NCBI GenBank assembly: GCA_914767885.1
Contig: CAJZBQ010000043.1
Location: 558,001-622,000, forward strand
Direction of reading: 5' to 3'
DNA length: 64,000 nt
Source of the DNA: Blepharisma stoltei
Lineage: Eukaryota; Ciliophora; Heterotrichea; Heterotrichida; Blepharismidae
In this document: piece after piece, positions 9,950 to 20,487 of the stretch
Layout of the letters: every line of letters starts with the position of its first letter
Numbering within the stretch: position 1 is the first letter of the stretch
Program-made: the position numbers and the translations under genes
The notes under the pieces: model-generated
What the model saw: only the letters and a program-made list of their open reading frames with translations
The model's database searches: none
Told to the model about the DNA's origin: nothing

Positions 9950-12900
9950 TTAATCATCTGATACCATGAGTTGATGCTTCATCAATAAATTCTCACTTTC
10001 CAGGAGCTTGATCCTAGAAATTTGTTTTTGCAACTCTTTTTCTCTGATAGTGCTTTCTGAAGTAGTTGCCAGCAAATCATTTTGAAGCTTGCTTATAAGC
10101 GAGACTACTTCATCTCCAACATCAAATTCATTAATGTTCTCCGGTACAAATGGAGCTAGTTTTGATATAATTTCTTTGAACTCTTTAGCTTGGCTTTCAA
10201 TTGCTGAAACACTGCTTAAAGTTGAGTTCAAGCTTTCTGAGCCGCTTTGTTCTTTTGCTTCAATTTCGTGCTTTAATAAATCATATCTTTTTTGAATTGC
10301 ATCAAGCTTATCTGTTTTTTTCCTTACTCCCCCCCCCTCCGTGAGTGAACAAACCATTAGAAAAATCCTTATTTTTTTTGCCCAAAAACCCACCCTCCGT
10401 GAGTGAACAAAAATTTTTTTAATAGAAAAAATTTTTATGGAAACAAATTTTGATATATATAAATGATAATTAGTATAATGAAATCTAGAGCTAATTCTGT
10501 TTTAATTTCAAACGAATTGCTTTTTTTAAAAAACATAAATTTTATGAATTAAATTAATATATTTGCTTTCCAATTTTTGCGAATTAGATTTTTTTAAATT
10601 TAGAAAAAAATATTTTTTATAAAATTTATATAAAAAAAAAAAATTAACCCCCCTCCGTGAGTGAACAAAATTTTTTTGTTCACTCACGGAGGGGGGGGGA
10701 GTTAATTCTTCTCTTAAGCTGTAATTTTGCTCTTTCAGTTTATTGCTTTCTTCTTTCATTCTTTCATGAAGCTTGATTTTCTGATTCAAATTGTTATGGC
10801 CTACAAGTTTTGCCAGCTCTTTAGATAAGTTTGCGTTCTCAGCCTTTAATCTTTCATTATCTTTGCAATAAGACTCCAGTTGAGATCTGTAGCTTTCGTT
10901 TTCTTCAGTTAAAAATATTTCTCTTTTCTGTAGATTTTTTAAATCGTATATCATATTTTCTTTGTTTTGAAGTGAAAGCTTAAGCTCTTCATTGAGTTTT
11001 TTGTTTTTGTCATGGACTTGGTCTATTTTATTCTTCAAACCTTCAAGTTCTTCTTTTATTTCTGCTGATTGATTAAATGATAAGCTTTCAATTTCTTTGT
11101 TTAATGCTGAAATTTGACTGAATTGTTCAAGAATTGTCTTTTTAGCTTCAGCTAAGGAGGCTTTGACTTGGACATTTTCTGAGCTGAGGTTTTCAAGCTG
11201 GTTTTTTGTGCTTCCCAATTCTTCTTCATAGTAGTTTTTCGCTTTCATAAGATCTTTTTCAATTGTAGAAAACTCTAGTTTCATATTTTGATACTGAGAA
11301 TTTTCTTTTTTCAGAGCTTCTATTTCTTGATTCTGTTTTGATATTTCCAAACTAAGGCTTTCAAGCTTTGCTTTAGAGCTCTTTAACTCTTCTTCATAAG
11401 ATAGCTTTACTTTCATGAAATCGCTTTCAATAATGTCAAACTCCTGCTTCATATTTTTATATTGTGAGTTTTCTTTCTTTAGTTCAATTATTTCTTTGTT
11501 CTGATTTTCTATTTCACAGCTAAGGCCTTCAATCTTTGCTTTTGCGCTGCCCAATTCTGCTTCATATGAATTTTTTACTTTCAAAAATTCGTTCTCAATT
11601 AAAGCAAACTCTTGCTTCATTTCTTTATACTGCGCATTTTCATTCTTTAGCCCTTGCAGTTCTTTATTCTGCTTTGCTATCTCCTCATTTAGGTTTTCAA
11701 GTTTTGTTCTGGTGCTATCCAGCTCCTCTTCATACCAATCTAACGAGTTTTTTGCTTTCAAAAGATCTTCTTCAATGACAGCAAACTGCAATTCCATATC
11801 TTTGAACTGAGAATTCTCTTTCTTCAGTTCTTGGATTTCTTGGTTTTGTTTTGATATCTTAGTTTCTAACTCCCTCTTCTGAGAGCGAACAAAACCATTG
11901 GAAAAATCCCTATTTATTCGTAGAAGCCCACCTCCGTAAGCAGACAAAAAATTTTCTAAAAAAAATTTTTGTTAATTAATATAATGAAAAATCCAATGAA
12001 TTCTGTTGAATTTTAAACATCTCGCATACTAAAATATAAACTTTGTAAATTAAATTAATTTTTACTTCTTGAGCTAAAAATATTATTTGTTCACTCACCG
12101 AGAGTGGGGAGTAAGTCTCTAATATTATCTTCTTTATTTGCAATTTCATCATTTAATACTCCTATTTCAAATATAAATTTCTGGAAAATTTTATCTTGTG
12201 CGATTTTATCTTCATTTTTATCAGAAATTTTATTGTCTTTTTGGGAGACACCAAAAGGTTTGACATTTTCTTCTAAATTGCTTATAAGTGTGATATCAAA
12301 TTGGTCAGCTTCAAAATCAGCTAGCATTGTTTCATTTGCTTTTGGATTCATAGCTAAGTCTTTTTCAGCTTGAGCGTTCAAATAATAAGCAAAGCTTTGA
12401 GAAAGATCTTCGATTTTTGGTGTGGCATCATGGGGTGATTGGTTTCCTTTTCCCTTAAAACTTGCATATTGGTTTAATAGAACTCGAAGCTGTTCTCTCT
12501 CAACTGCACTTTTTTTGAGGCTTAGCTGTAGCTTTTCAGAGAATTCTTGGTTCTCTCTCAGTCTTTTTCTGAGTGAGCAGGAATCTTCTTTGATTTCTTG
12601 ATCTAAAGCTCTGATATGATCTTTCAAAGCTTGATTTTCTACAAACAGCTTTGACGCGATATGGTGATTTTCATTTTCTCTTTTAAGTATTGCTATCTCT
12701 TCTTTCAGTTCTTGGATCTCTGCACTTTCATCTCTTTTTTCTTCTTTTTGTAGCCTTTGGATTGTATCTTGTCGGAATTTTATGATCATTTTATCAGACT
12801 CAATTTTATTCTCGTATTTTTCAATTGTGTTCATCAATTCTTTTATATAAGATTCTCTTTTTCCAATCTCATTTTGCAAGGCAGACTCGCTCTGCAGCCT

Positions 12901-14124
12901 GATTTTCATATTTTGTTCAAGTAAGGACTCAAACTCTTTAACTCTGTCATTAAGGACCATTAATGAATAATCAGAGGTGGAGCATTCTTTTGAGTTAATT
13001 TTTGCTTCTTTCAGCTTTAGCTGCAATTTTTTGATTTCTTCTCTAAGCTCTGTTATAGTTCCTAAAGTGTCCACATTTGCAATGGCGGAGTTCTTGACCA
13101 TTTTGGCCCTTTCAGCAAATCTCAGGGTGGAAAGTGTTTCTCCATAGGCTGCTGATGAAGAGCTTACATTGGCAATGATGCAAGTCTTTGAGTTTCCTCC
13201 TAAAGAGTCCTTTAATAAAAATGTAAGCTTTGAGTCTCTATAATGGACATGTCTATTTTTTCCTTCTGAAATATCGACAAGAGAGTTTATCACGTTTCCT
13301 AGGACTGATAAAGATTTATTTATCATCCCTGCTTCTTTTAGTCTTTCTCCCATAGTTTCAGTAGACTTCTGTCTTTCAGATCCAGCTAAATCAATTAAAT
13401 GAAAAAGACTTGACCTTAAATTCCAGACATTGTCTTGCTTTTCCTTACTTTCAATTGCTAGTGTAAAAACTGAATGAGACCTTGAGCTTTCTTTATTCAT
13501 TGAAGTCGCCCCAACATGCCGATTTCTTATCCCTTTATATAGCAATTCCAAAGTTTCTTCATAGTTAGCTACTGTTTCTTGCTGCAAATTGTCTACATAA
13601 ACCCCTTTTTTAACATCCTCCCTAACCTGCAAGTTCTTTTGGTCTGATAGCAAGTCGTTAATCTGCTCATTATAAATTTCTAAAAATGAGCATTTTATTA
13701 AGAACTCTAGCCCACTACACCTTTTTATTTCCTTTTTAACTGAGCTGAAAATAAATTCTATAGATCTTGGTAATAGCCCTCTTTGAGTAGATTCAATATC
13801 ATTGACATCTAATGTAGATGGGCCAAGGATGGTAAATGTTTTTCCTGCACCAGTTTGTCCATATGCAAAGATCGTACCATTGTAGCCTGCAAGGCAGCTT
13901 GAGGCTATTGGCATCCCGATTACTTCGAATATTTCTTCTTGTGTAATATCTTCATCACCCACAAAATCATATATAAAAGGCTTTGGAGTTGGCTTTGAAT
14001 CTAGGGTGATTTTATTTGAAGAAATGTCGACTTCTAGGCATCGGTTGCCTGAGAAGTCTTCTCTTTCCTTTGTGTTTTGAGGGCGAACTCTGACAGCTAC
14101 TTTCACGTTGTCATTTTCGGGCAT
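9950..14124 (-). CDS. Kinesin motor, KIF15 (kinesin-12)-like, interrupted by two MITE-IESs
   Basis: The N-terminal motor domain (residues 1-350) has the P-loop GQTGAGKT, switch I NKESSRSHSVF and switch II DLAGSERQKS; SFLEIYNEQINDLL and YRDSKLTFLLKDSLGGNSKT match KIF15. A neck and a very long coiled coil with imperfect repeats (QNQEIxxLKKENSQ) follow. The motor frame runs into MITE 11867-12114, the coiled coil continues in frame after it, and a second MITE (10324-10704) again interrupts it. Removing 245 and 378 bp leaves one frame of 1183 residues. Without excision the motor would end at residue 677 with an unrelated tail. The expected role is plus-end microtubule motility or spindle work; the tail cargo is unknown. 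Confidence 0.92.
10324..10704 (-). mobile_element. MITE-type IES in the kinesin coiled coil
   Basis: It is flanked by TTA at 10324-10326 and 10702-10704, excised length 378 bp. Its inverted-motif end is on the right, so it lies reversed relative to 36655-37042. All four TCCGTGAGTGAAC-type motifs are nearly perfect, so it looks recent. Joining the flanks turns REEL|RKKTDKLD into one frame. Confidence 0.93.
11867..12114 (-). mobile_element. MITE-type IES, shortened copy, at the kinesin neck/coil junction
   Basis: It is flanked by TAA at 11867-11869 and 12112-12114, excised length 245 bp. It keeps the direct-motif end on the left (TCTGAGAGCGAAC, CTCCGTAAGCAGAC) and a single outer motif on the right (GTTCACTCACCGAGAG); the inner arm of the palindrome is lost. 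Excision joins KEDNIRDL to ETKISKQNQ in frame. Confidence 0.9.
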
Positions 14125-14644
14125 TTTAAATATAAATGTTAGATATTTAACGACATTTATTTTTGAATTTTGAACTTTTGGAGCCTAATGCCTATCTATA
14201 GAAAATAGAAATGAAAAGTATGGAAATTTGAAAACTATGATTGAATAAACTTTAAAATGCTTTTTATATTTCGATTAAAGAGCTATAATTAATGAAAATT
14301 AATTTATAAGAATTGTTGGTGCTATTTTTGCGATAGGTCTGGATAATCAAAGCTGAATTATATTTACCCTTAAAGTTTAATTTTACTTTGATAAAACTTC
14401 ATCTTTTAAGACTTCAAGAGATTCAGGCTTATGATGCTCAACATTTATATTTAAATCTATTCTTGATTTATATACTAAAACTAGGTAAGATATAATATTA
14501 AGGCAATTCTTATCACCTCTCATATAAAAACCATCTATTTTAAACTAATTTAAATTCTATCTCATTAACGATCCCTATTTATTTTCATTTATTATCTGTA
14601 AGCTTCAACGCAGTTTACGCAAATAATTATATTATCTTTAGCCT
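14125..14644. other. Divergent intergenic stretch
   Basis: 520 bp of AT-rich sequence between the kinesin start (minus) and the synthase start (plus). No gene or insertion boundary is recognised; promoters for both genes are expected here. Confidence 0.5.
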
Positions 14645-15741
14645 ATGAACGTTAGCCCTATCGTATTTTTTAGTAACCCATACATACCAGACGAGATTTC
14701 TTCATCATTGAGGGAAATAGGACTTCAAGTATTATGTGTTCCAGTTCTAGAAACAAACTATGAAAAGCATGAAGGAAACGTTATTATTATTAGGTTAATT
14801 TAACGCTGATTTCCAGCATTTCTCTCTTTTATCTTCATTATTGAATTAATAAAATCCTTTATCAAGTTGTCCATATTCTCCATTTCTTCTCTATGTTCAT
14901 TCTCCAACCAATTCCAGAATCATGAAGGAAACGTAAAAAAAGCTTTTGAAAACCTCCAAAAAATAAAAGCAGTTATATTTCCCAGCCATCGGTCAGTATT
15001 AGCTCTTGGAAGAATTGGTATTAATATACGACACTTGAAATGATACGCACTTAGAGAAAGCACTGCAAATGTTTGTTTTGACATTTTGTCGAAAATCCCA
15101 GAAGTTACCGTTAAAAAAGGTGCTTCCGAGTTGGTAGAAGTTTTGAAAACTGACCCAGATCTCAAAGAAGGCCAAGTAATTTTTTTAAACGGCTATAGGC
15201 AAAAAAATTCCTACATTAGACAGTTAAAAGAATTTGGAGTTAACATTAAAAGCGTCTGCTGCTTCTCCACCTCATCTATATATAAAGCAGACATCTTAAA
15301 TTCACTCAAAGGGATCACGCCAGTAGGTTGCGTATTTTTTAACATTTCTGGTATACGAATTGCATATAATGCATTGAAAAGCAGTGAATGATCATGAAAA
15401 GATATACGCCCTTCCTATAGATGGCGCGCAATGCGCTATCATCGGGCCATGTCGGGAGAGGGTTCTCCACGTGTGGAACCCTCTTTTTGGCTCGTGGAAA
15501 AAGAGGGTTCCACACGTGGAACCATTCCTCGTGGAGAACCCTCTCCCGACATGGTCCGATGATGGCGCATTGCGCGCCATCTATAGGAAGGGCGTATAAA
15601 TGCATTTTTGCAACTGGTGAAGCGATTGCAAAGATAATTAAAGAAAAAAAGGAAATCAAAAGATGTGATGGTGTCGCCCAAGACTCGAATTTAGAAGGCA
15701 TAAAAGAGATGCTGCAAAAATTTTTCCAATGTAAATGCTAG
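14645..15741 (+). CDS. Uroporphyrinogen-III synthase (HemD-like), interrupted by two insertions
   Basis: Removing a LINE fragment with one target duplication (153 bp) and a palindromic insertion (194 bp) gives a single 249-residue frame with three TGA-Trp codons. The pattern fits HemD: N-terminal IVFFSNPYIPDEISSSLREIG, central VIFPSHRSVLALGRI, then GASELVEVLK, VFFNISGIRIAYNALKS and CIFATGEAIAKIIKEK. The last corresponds to the family's GxxTA cofactor-loop region near the C-terminus. The enzyme closes hydroxymethylbilane to uroporphyrinogen III in haem synthesis. Sequence conservation in this family is low, so the call rests on pattern and length (about 250 aa is typical). Confidence 0.68.
14768..14934 (-). 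mobile_element. 5'-truncated LINE fragment with 14-bp target duplication
   Basis: The perfect 14-bp repeat CATGAAGGAAACGT occurs at 14768-14781 and 14921-14934. The 139 bp between them read on the minus strand as the last 39 codons of an ORF (starting FWNWLENEHREEMENM and ending NAGNQR then TAA), followed by a short 3' UTR and a TAA-repeat tail abutting the duplication. Truncation at the 5' side, a 3' simple-repeat tail and a duplication are the hallmarks of target-primed non-LTR retrotransposition. Removing 153 bp (51 codons) restores the synthase frame. Confidence 0.82.
15403..15598. mobile_element. Near-perfect 196-bp palindromic insertion (fold-back IES)
   Basis: The two arms are inverted copies starting TATACGCCCTTCCTATAG, continuing through GATGGCGCGCAATGCGC and GTCGGGAGAGGGTTCTCCAC, with a small central loop region that itself repeats GAGGGTTCCACACGTGGAAC. 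It is much richer in GC than its surroundings. Excision between the T-A at 15403-15404 and 15597-15598 (194 bp) joins SSEWSWKD to KCIFATGEA in frame. Confidence 0.88.
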
Positions 15742-15788
15742 GGTAGTGTTAATAATAGATTTTTAGATTTATACAGTAAATAAATAAA

Positions 15789-16253
15789 ATGAATGAACCC
15801 AAAAACCTTCATTCTAGCATAGTAAAAAAGGAGCATTCCAGCGTTTCTAATTTAGAATCGCTTGGAAGATTGCATAGTCCAGCCTCGAGAAAGCATAATA
15901 CTAGTAAATCAAGCAAAAATTTCAGATCAATGCACACTAAAAAACTGTCAGTTCCTATAATAAGTACTTACCAAATTAATGATGACAAATTATCATTAAA
16001 AATTGACACACACGTTATCAAGACTCCACCTAATATAGATCTCAAAAAATCTTCATCATGGAAAGAAGGTATCAGAACAAAGGTAACCCCAAAATTTCAT
16101 TTTAATTTACAGACTGGCAATTGTTTTGAGCTTCAAGCTGTTGAAAACAGAATTGAAGCTGCAAAAAATAAAACTTTTGGGAAATTTCAAGAAAGAAATT
16201 ATCAGATGCAACACTTTAATAACTTTTTGACCACAGAAAACTATAAATTTTAA
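15789..16253 (+). CDS. Basic Ser/Lys-rich protein, unknown function (154 aa)
   Basis: One uninterrupted frame starting MNEPKNLHSSIVKKEHSSV. It is low-complexity, basic and Ser-rich in the first 60 residues, with a more ordered C-terminal third (LQAVENRIEAAKNKTFGKFQERNYQMQ) that may form a helix. No known domain is recognised. It follows the synthase by 47 bp on the same strand, and a similar Ser/Lys-rich gene lies at 16830; the two could be cytoskeletal or phospho-regulated ciliate proteins, but this is a guess. Confidence 0.6.
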   Translation: MNEPKNLHSSIVKKEHSSVSNLESLGRLHSPASRKHNTSKSSKNFRSMHTKKLSVPIISTYQINDDKLSLKIDTHVIKTPPNIDLKKSSSWKEGIRTKVTPKFHFNLQTGNCFELQAVENRIEAAKNKTFGKFQERNYQMQHFNNFLTTENYKF

Positions 16254-16829
16254 TATTTTAAAAAAATTTTATTAGTTAGGTACATTAAAAAATACTTATA
16301 TCCAAATCGATTATGATTAATTAAGTATTATATAAAAGCTTTTCTAAAAATAGGGATTAAGCTGCCGATGACTTAGCGAGCGATTCTGTTACTTAAAATG
16401 ATATGTTATCTTGGCAGATATTTCGTTATTGCCACTCTAGTCACCGCATATCTAACTAGGCTACTACGCTTTCGCCTCGGGTGTACCAAGCAGTAAAAGC
16501 CTTAGTCTTCCGAAGCTCCAAGGGATCAAAAAAGACTGTAAACCCCTTTTTATTGATTATTTGATGCAGCTGACTAAGGATTCTCTGAGAAAACTGAGCC
16601 TCATAATAATAAAATAAGGTTAGAAGCAGAAATTTTAATGAGCGAGATTTAATACTGCAATTTTTATTATTATGCTTTGATCCAAATAAATTATTTGAAA
16701 AGTCTAAATTTATATACAAAAATAATATAAATTAAAAGTATGAAGATCTGGATTAAGTAAAAATAATGAAATAGTCTTCATATAAAAAATTTTTAATCTA
16801 AAAAGATTTATTCAAGTTTTTGCATAAAT
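16254..16829. other. Intergenic stretch with a GC-richer island at about 16360-16530
   Basis: The island (TGCCGATGACTTAGCGAGCG ... CTTTCGCCTCGGGTGTACC) is clearly richer in GC than its flanks and contains small potential stems. It could be a structured RNA gene or a retroelement remnant. The minus-strand ORF at 16456-16719 crosses it but looks random. No target duplication was found. Confidence 0.4.
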
Positions 16830-17426
16830 ATGAAATCCAACATTACACAAATTGCATCTATTTATGGGCCGGTTGTCAAAAAACAAAAGCACAAGCTTGT
16901 TCAAAACACAAGTATTAGTCATGTGTCAAAAAACGATCACTCTATTTCAAATATAAGTTTAATGCACAAGAGGCCAGTCCTGATAAAAAAGGATAAATCT
17001 CTAAAAATGCTCTCAGTTATAAAGAGAAGAGATTCGCATACAAACCTAAGAAGGGATTCAAAATCAGTCGAGCCTTTACCAATAATAAAGTCAATAACTC
17101 CTGTTCCTTCATCCCCAAAAAAGCAACTCAAACTTTTATCTGTTGATAGTTCAATAGATGAAGAATTCAAAAGACTTGACAATCTTATGATAAGGAACCA
17201 ATCTGCGAGAAATGACTTATTATCAATTCAAAAACGTATTTTAAGCCTCGGAGTCAATAAATTAATCAAAAATCGAAGGTTTATGAGCATTGGTGATGCA
17301 TCTGAAAACATCAGCTTTGAACAAATAGACGAATCGTTGAAAGATCCTTGTGTTTTAAAAGCTAAACAATTAGAACATAAAAGTTCAGCGCAAAAATTAA
17401 AACTACCTCCTTTAAGTTTGCTATAG
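16830..17426 (+). CDS. Basic Ser-rich protein, unknown function (198 aa)
   Basis: A single frame from MKSNITQIASIYGPVVKK to LKLPPLSLL. The N-terminal two thirds are basic and Ser-rich (KRRDSHTNLRRDSKSVEPL, TPVPSSPKKQ) with likely phosphorylation sites; the C-terminal third could form helices (EEFKRLDNLMIRNQSARNDL). No family is recognised. It resembles the 15789 gene in style but not in detectable sequence. Confidence 0.6.
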   Translation: MKSNITQIASIYGPVVKKQKHKLVQNTSISHVSKNDHSISNISLMHKRPVLIKKDKSLKMLSVIKRRDSHTNLRRDSKSVEPLPIIKSITPVPSSPKKQLKLLSVDSSIDEEFKRLDNLMIRNQSARNDLLSIQKRILSLGVNKLIKNRRFMSIGDASENISFEQIDESLKDPCVLKAKQLEHKSSAQKLKLPPLSLL

Positions 17427-18192
17427 ATTTTTAGGTTTGATTATAAAAACCAAATTTGCTACTTTCTTATGAGATAATTTAATATGGTTTAGGTAAATAA
17501 GGTAGATGGATGCTTTTAAATTATTAATTAATATTATTGAAAACTCCCCAGTGATGCATAGTACGGATATTTATCTCCGCCTTGCTTCGTGAATGCCTGC
17601 TGCTACCTATCTGCTATGCTCCTCCAGAAATGGGCTCGCACACTAGCTGGAGTGGAGCTCGTTTACCGAGAGCATAAACTGATCAAGCTAGAAAATCGCC
17701 TGACTGGTCCAGAAAACTCTGCTGGGCTTTTCCTAGCCAACGCCAAACATCTACTTCTCAGAGGTAAAACCTTCACCAGAAACGAGCTGCAGTTGGCCTA
17801 ACCCGGCATTGCAAACCAAGTAAAACTTGGCTGGGTAAACATTACCGAGTGCCATCTACCTTCCACAAGATCTCTGAGTTTTTCCCAGCTATATGCATTA
17901 AGAGAATGGGTTGGTTCGCAATGCCATTTTAGTGTATATTGTAGATAGATATCCAAAGCGGAAAATTTGAGATTGTCTTAATTTATATATCTTGTATAAA
18001 TGCATAATTAATTTGGTATATTGATTAAATAAGGATAAATTCTATAGGATAAAGTGATTTCAGCCATAAGAAATTTATTAAATATTAATCTTATTCATTA
18101 TCTTATACTGGATTAAAAATTAACTCTATAATGACTGCTAAAAATAATTCTGTTTTAGTTTAATGCTAATTCTATAGATAAACTTAACACCA
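17427..18192. other. Intergenic stretch largely filled by a SINE-like element
   Basis: The element at about 17545-17937 occupies the middle; the remainder (17938-18192) is AT-rich without recognisable features. Confidence 0.5.
17545..17937 (-). mobile_element. SINE-like element (minus orientation), singleton
   Basis: On the minus strand it starts AAAATGGCATTGCGAACC, matching the 5' signature of the other SINE-like families here, and runs about 390 bp of GC-rich structured sequence that ends near CATCACTGGGGAG before AT-rich flank. No clear target duplication is visible, so the borders are approximate. The ORF at 17589-17801 on the plus strand is regarded as chance. Confidence 0.55.
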
Positions 18193-19238
18193 ATGTTTCC
18201 ATTTCTAGTGAGTAAAAATATGAAAGTTAGCTTATCATCAGGCTATGAAATGCCTCTTCTTGCTTTTGGAACGTTTAAGATTGAACAAAATGAAGCAGAT
18301 CAAGCTATACTTTCAGCTATTCAAACTGGATATCGTCATATCGACTGCGCTTCGTTTTACCTAAATGAAGAGCATATTGGTGAGAGTATTGCTAATGCAA
18401 TAAATTCAGGGGCAGTAGCCAGAGAAGAACTATTCATAGCAACAAAAGCTTGGCCAACTCAATATCGCGATATTAGATCAGCCTGCATTAATTCATTGAG
18501 GAGGCTTAAATTGGAATATCTAGATCTCTACATTCTCCATTGGCCTCTTGCAGTTAAATCAAACCTTGAAGACCCACCTGTATTCACTCCATCAGCTGAC
18601 AATTATAAAATTTTTGATAGATACCCATTGCATTTAGCATGAAAGCAAATGGAAGAGCTAGTGAAAGAAGGCTTAGTTAGAAGCATTGGAGTTAGCAATT
18701 GAACTGTTGGGCTTTTAAATGATTTGCTTAGTTATGCAACTATTCCGCCTGTCTGCAATCAATTCGAAACTCATGCATATTACCAAAGAAAAGCGCTTAT
18801 TGAATTTTGCAATTTGAATAATGTAATACCAATGGGATACAATGTAATTTTAAAGCCTCCAAATAACCCATATTATCATTATAATGAAACTGCTCTTGAG
18901 GACCCAGCTGTTATCCAAATAGCTGAAAAAATGCAAAAAACACCTGCCCAGGTTTTATATTAGTTTAAATAAAATTCTTGATTTTCATAAGGAGATATTT
19001 TTATAATAGAATTATTAAATTAAATTTAAATTCATTAGCAAAGTGTATAATTAAATGGAATTTGCAAAGAAGATGCGGCTGTGTGGTTAAATCTATAACT
19101 CCTTCAAGGATCCAAGAGAATTGGCAAAGCCAATTTTTTGATTTAGCTGAAGAAGATATGAATACAATCAACTCATTTACGAAGCATGGGGTATTTTTAG
19201 ATCCAAGTAAAATGTTTGGCATTGCGCTGAATGATTAA
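18193..19238 (+). CDS. Aldo-keto reductase
   Basis: With TGA as Trp and a 92-bp IES removed (18958-19049) the frame is 317 residues. The catalytic tetrad is visible: Asp in HIDCASFY, Tyr in the same motif (CASFYLNEEHIG), Lys in IATKAW and His in LHWPL. The family motif GLVRSIGVSNW ends in a TGA codon, and EAWKQMEEL-like sequence has another. The C-terminal PAQVL|IKWNLQRR...KSITPSRIQEN is restored only when the IES is removed. Family role: NADPH-dependent reduction of carbonyls in the cytosol; the substrate is unknown. The true start may be the second Met (MKVSLSSGYEMPLLAFGTF, 18220). Confidence 0.92.
18958..19049. other. Short TA-bounded IES (92 bp) in the aldo-keto reductase gene
   Basis: TA at 18956-18957 and 19048-19049. 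Its ends begin TATTAG and, reversed, TATACACTTTG. It contains stops in frame; removal gives PAQVLIKWNLQRR, the family consensus. Confidence 0.8.
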
Positions 19239-19844
19239 CTAATCATAAACAGTTTCATTTCTAACTTGTAATAAAAATGTCTTAAATATTAGTGGCTTGT
19301 TAGTTGAAATTTAAAAATTGTAATACTCGATAATAAATTTAGAGCCTGGATACTTATGGTGCTAAATTTGATTCATTGATGAACTCCTAAAACTCCGGCA
19401 TCTTTAATTAAACTCAGCTGAATAGGAGCATACTTTTAATAGCAAGTAATAAATGCTAAATTGATAGCTTTGAAGATATGCAATCACACAGAAAAGATTT
19501 GCTGCATATAGCTTTGCCGCATTAATCTCTAAGCAAAATACTTTAAAAAGATACTATTATCATAACTTAATTATTTGCATTTTTCATTTTCTGTTAAATT
19601 AATATGTCATTCTGGCAATTAATCAATATAGCAGCTTCAAATTATAATAGTATCAAGTAAAATCAAATTAGTAAATTGATTGAGAATTTATATAGAAAGT
19701 TTACTACTAAGCTTATTTCCTCAAAAATTCATCTTGAGTATGCTGGCTGCTCTAAAAATATTAATTCAAAACATAAAGCGGTTTCAGAAAATAGTTTTTT
19801 AAAATGAACTGGATGATTACTTATATTTAATAAATATAAAAACT
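19239..19844. other. Intergenic stretch
   Basis: About 600 bp, AT-rich, nothing recognised. Confidence 0.5.
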
Positions 19845-20135
19845 ATGGGCTGTGCACATCACAAAATGAAAATTCAAATTATCCAAAGTGTTTCTTTCCA
19901 AGAACCACCGAAGCGAGTCCCAACAACTATTTCTAAGCTCATATTAACCAAGGAGAAGAAAGAATCTTTATTCACAATAAGTGAAGCATCAGCAAACCTT
20001 GAGGACACTAGAAGACTGAGCAAGCTTTTCAGCAATGGAACTGTTAAGCGAGCTCTTGCTGACTCAAGAAGGATGAGCCTACTAAGTTCAGATGGAACAT
20101 TAAACCAAACCTTCAAATCTGAGGTCGATTGCTAA
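19845..20135 (+). CDS. Small protein with N-myristoylation/palmitoylation signal (96 aa)
   Basis: The frame starts MGCAHHKMK: Gly2 with Cys3 is a classic dual-acylation signal, so membrane attachment is likely. The middle contains two similar Ser/Leu-rich segments (TRRLSKLFSNGTVKRALADS and RRMSLLSSDGTLNQTF), possible phospho-sites of the RRxS type. No family is recognised. The open frame of similar composition throughout supports a real gene. Confidence 0.65.
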   Translation: MGCAHHKMKIQIIQSVSFQEPPKRVPTTISKLILTKEKKESLFTISEASANLEDTRRLSKLFSNGTVKRALADSRRMSLLSSDGTLNQTFKSEVDC

Positions 20136-20487
20136 ATTTTTGCTTGGATATCAAGCTGTTTATATGCCGATATGTAATTAAATAATATATTTGCATTCTT
20201 TTAATGATTCGAACTTAAATTGAAATCCAATTTGGGTAACATAGAAAATATAAAATCATTACTAAAAAATTCTGATCCTTATATATTGAAAATTAAAATT
20301 AAAACAATTTGAGTCTGGTTAAATAATTCTAATCAAGCAATTATATAATTTTTAGAGCAACAGTATTTGTTTGGGAAGATATTATCCATTTTCTTTGCCT
20401 ATTTATTCTCGAACTTTGAAAAAATATAAAAAAAATAATATTTTGGTCCAATTCTTTGATGTAATTAAATTATAAATCAATTTTACC
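20136..20487. other. Convergent intergenic stretch
   Basis: About 350 bp of AT-rich DNA between two 3' ends; nothing recognised. Confidence 0.5.

Noticed and set aside
15392-15741. Several overlapping ORFs of 60-120 codons on both strands around 15.4-15.7 kb
   Set aside because: They arise because the region is a palindrome, so both strands mirror each other; only the synthase frame is family-consistent.
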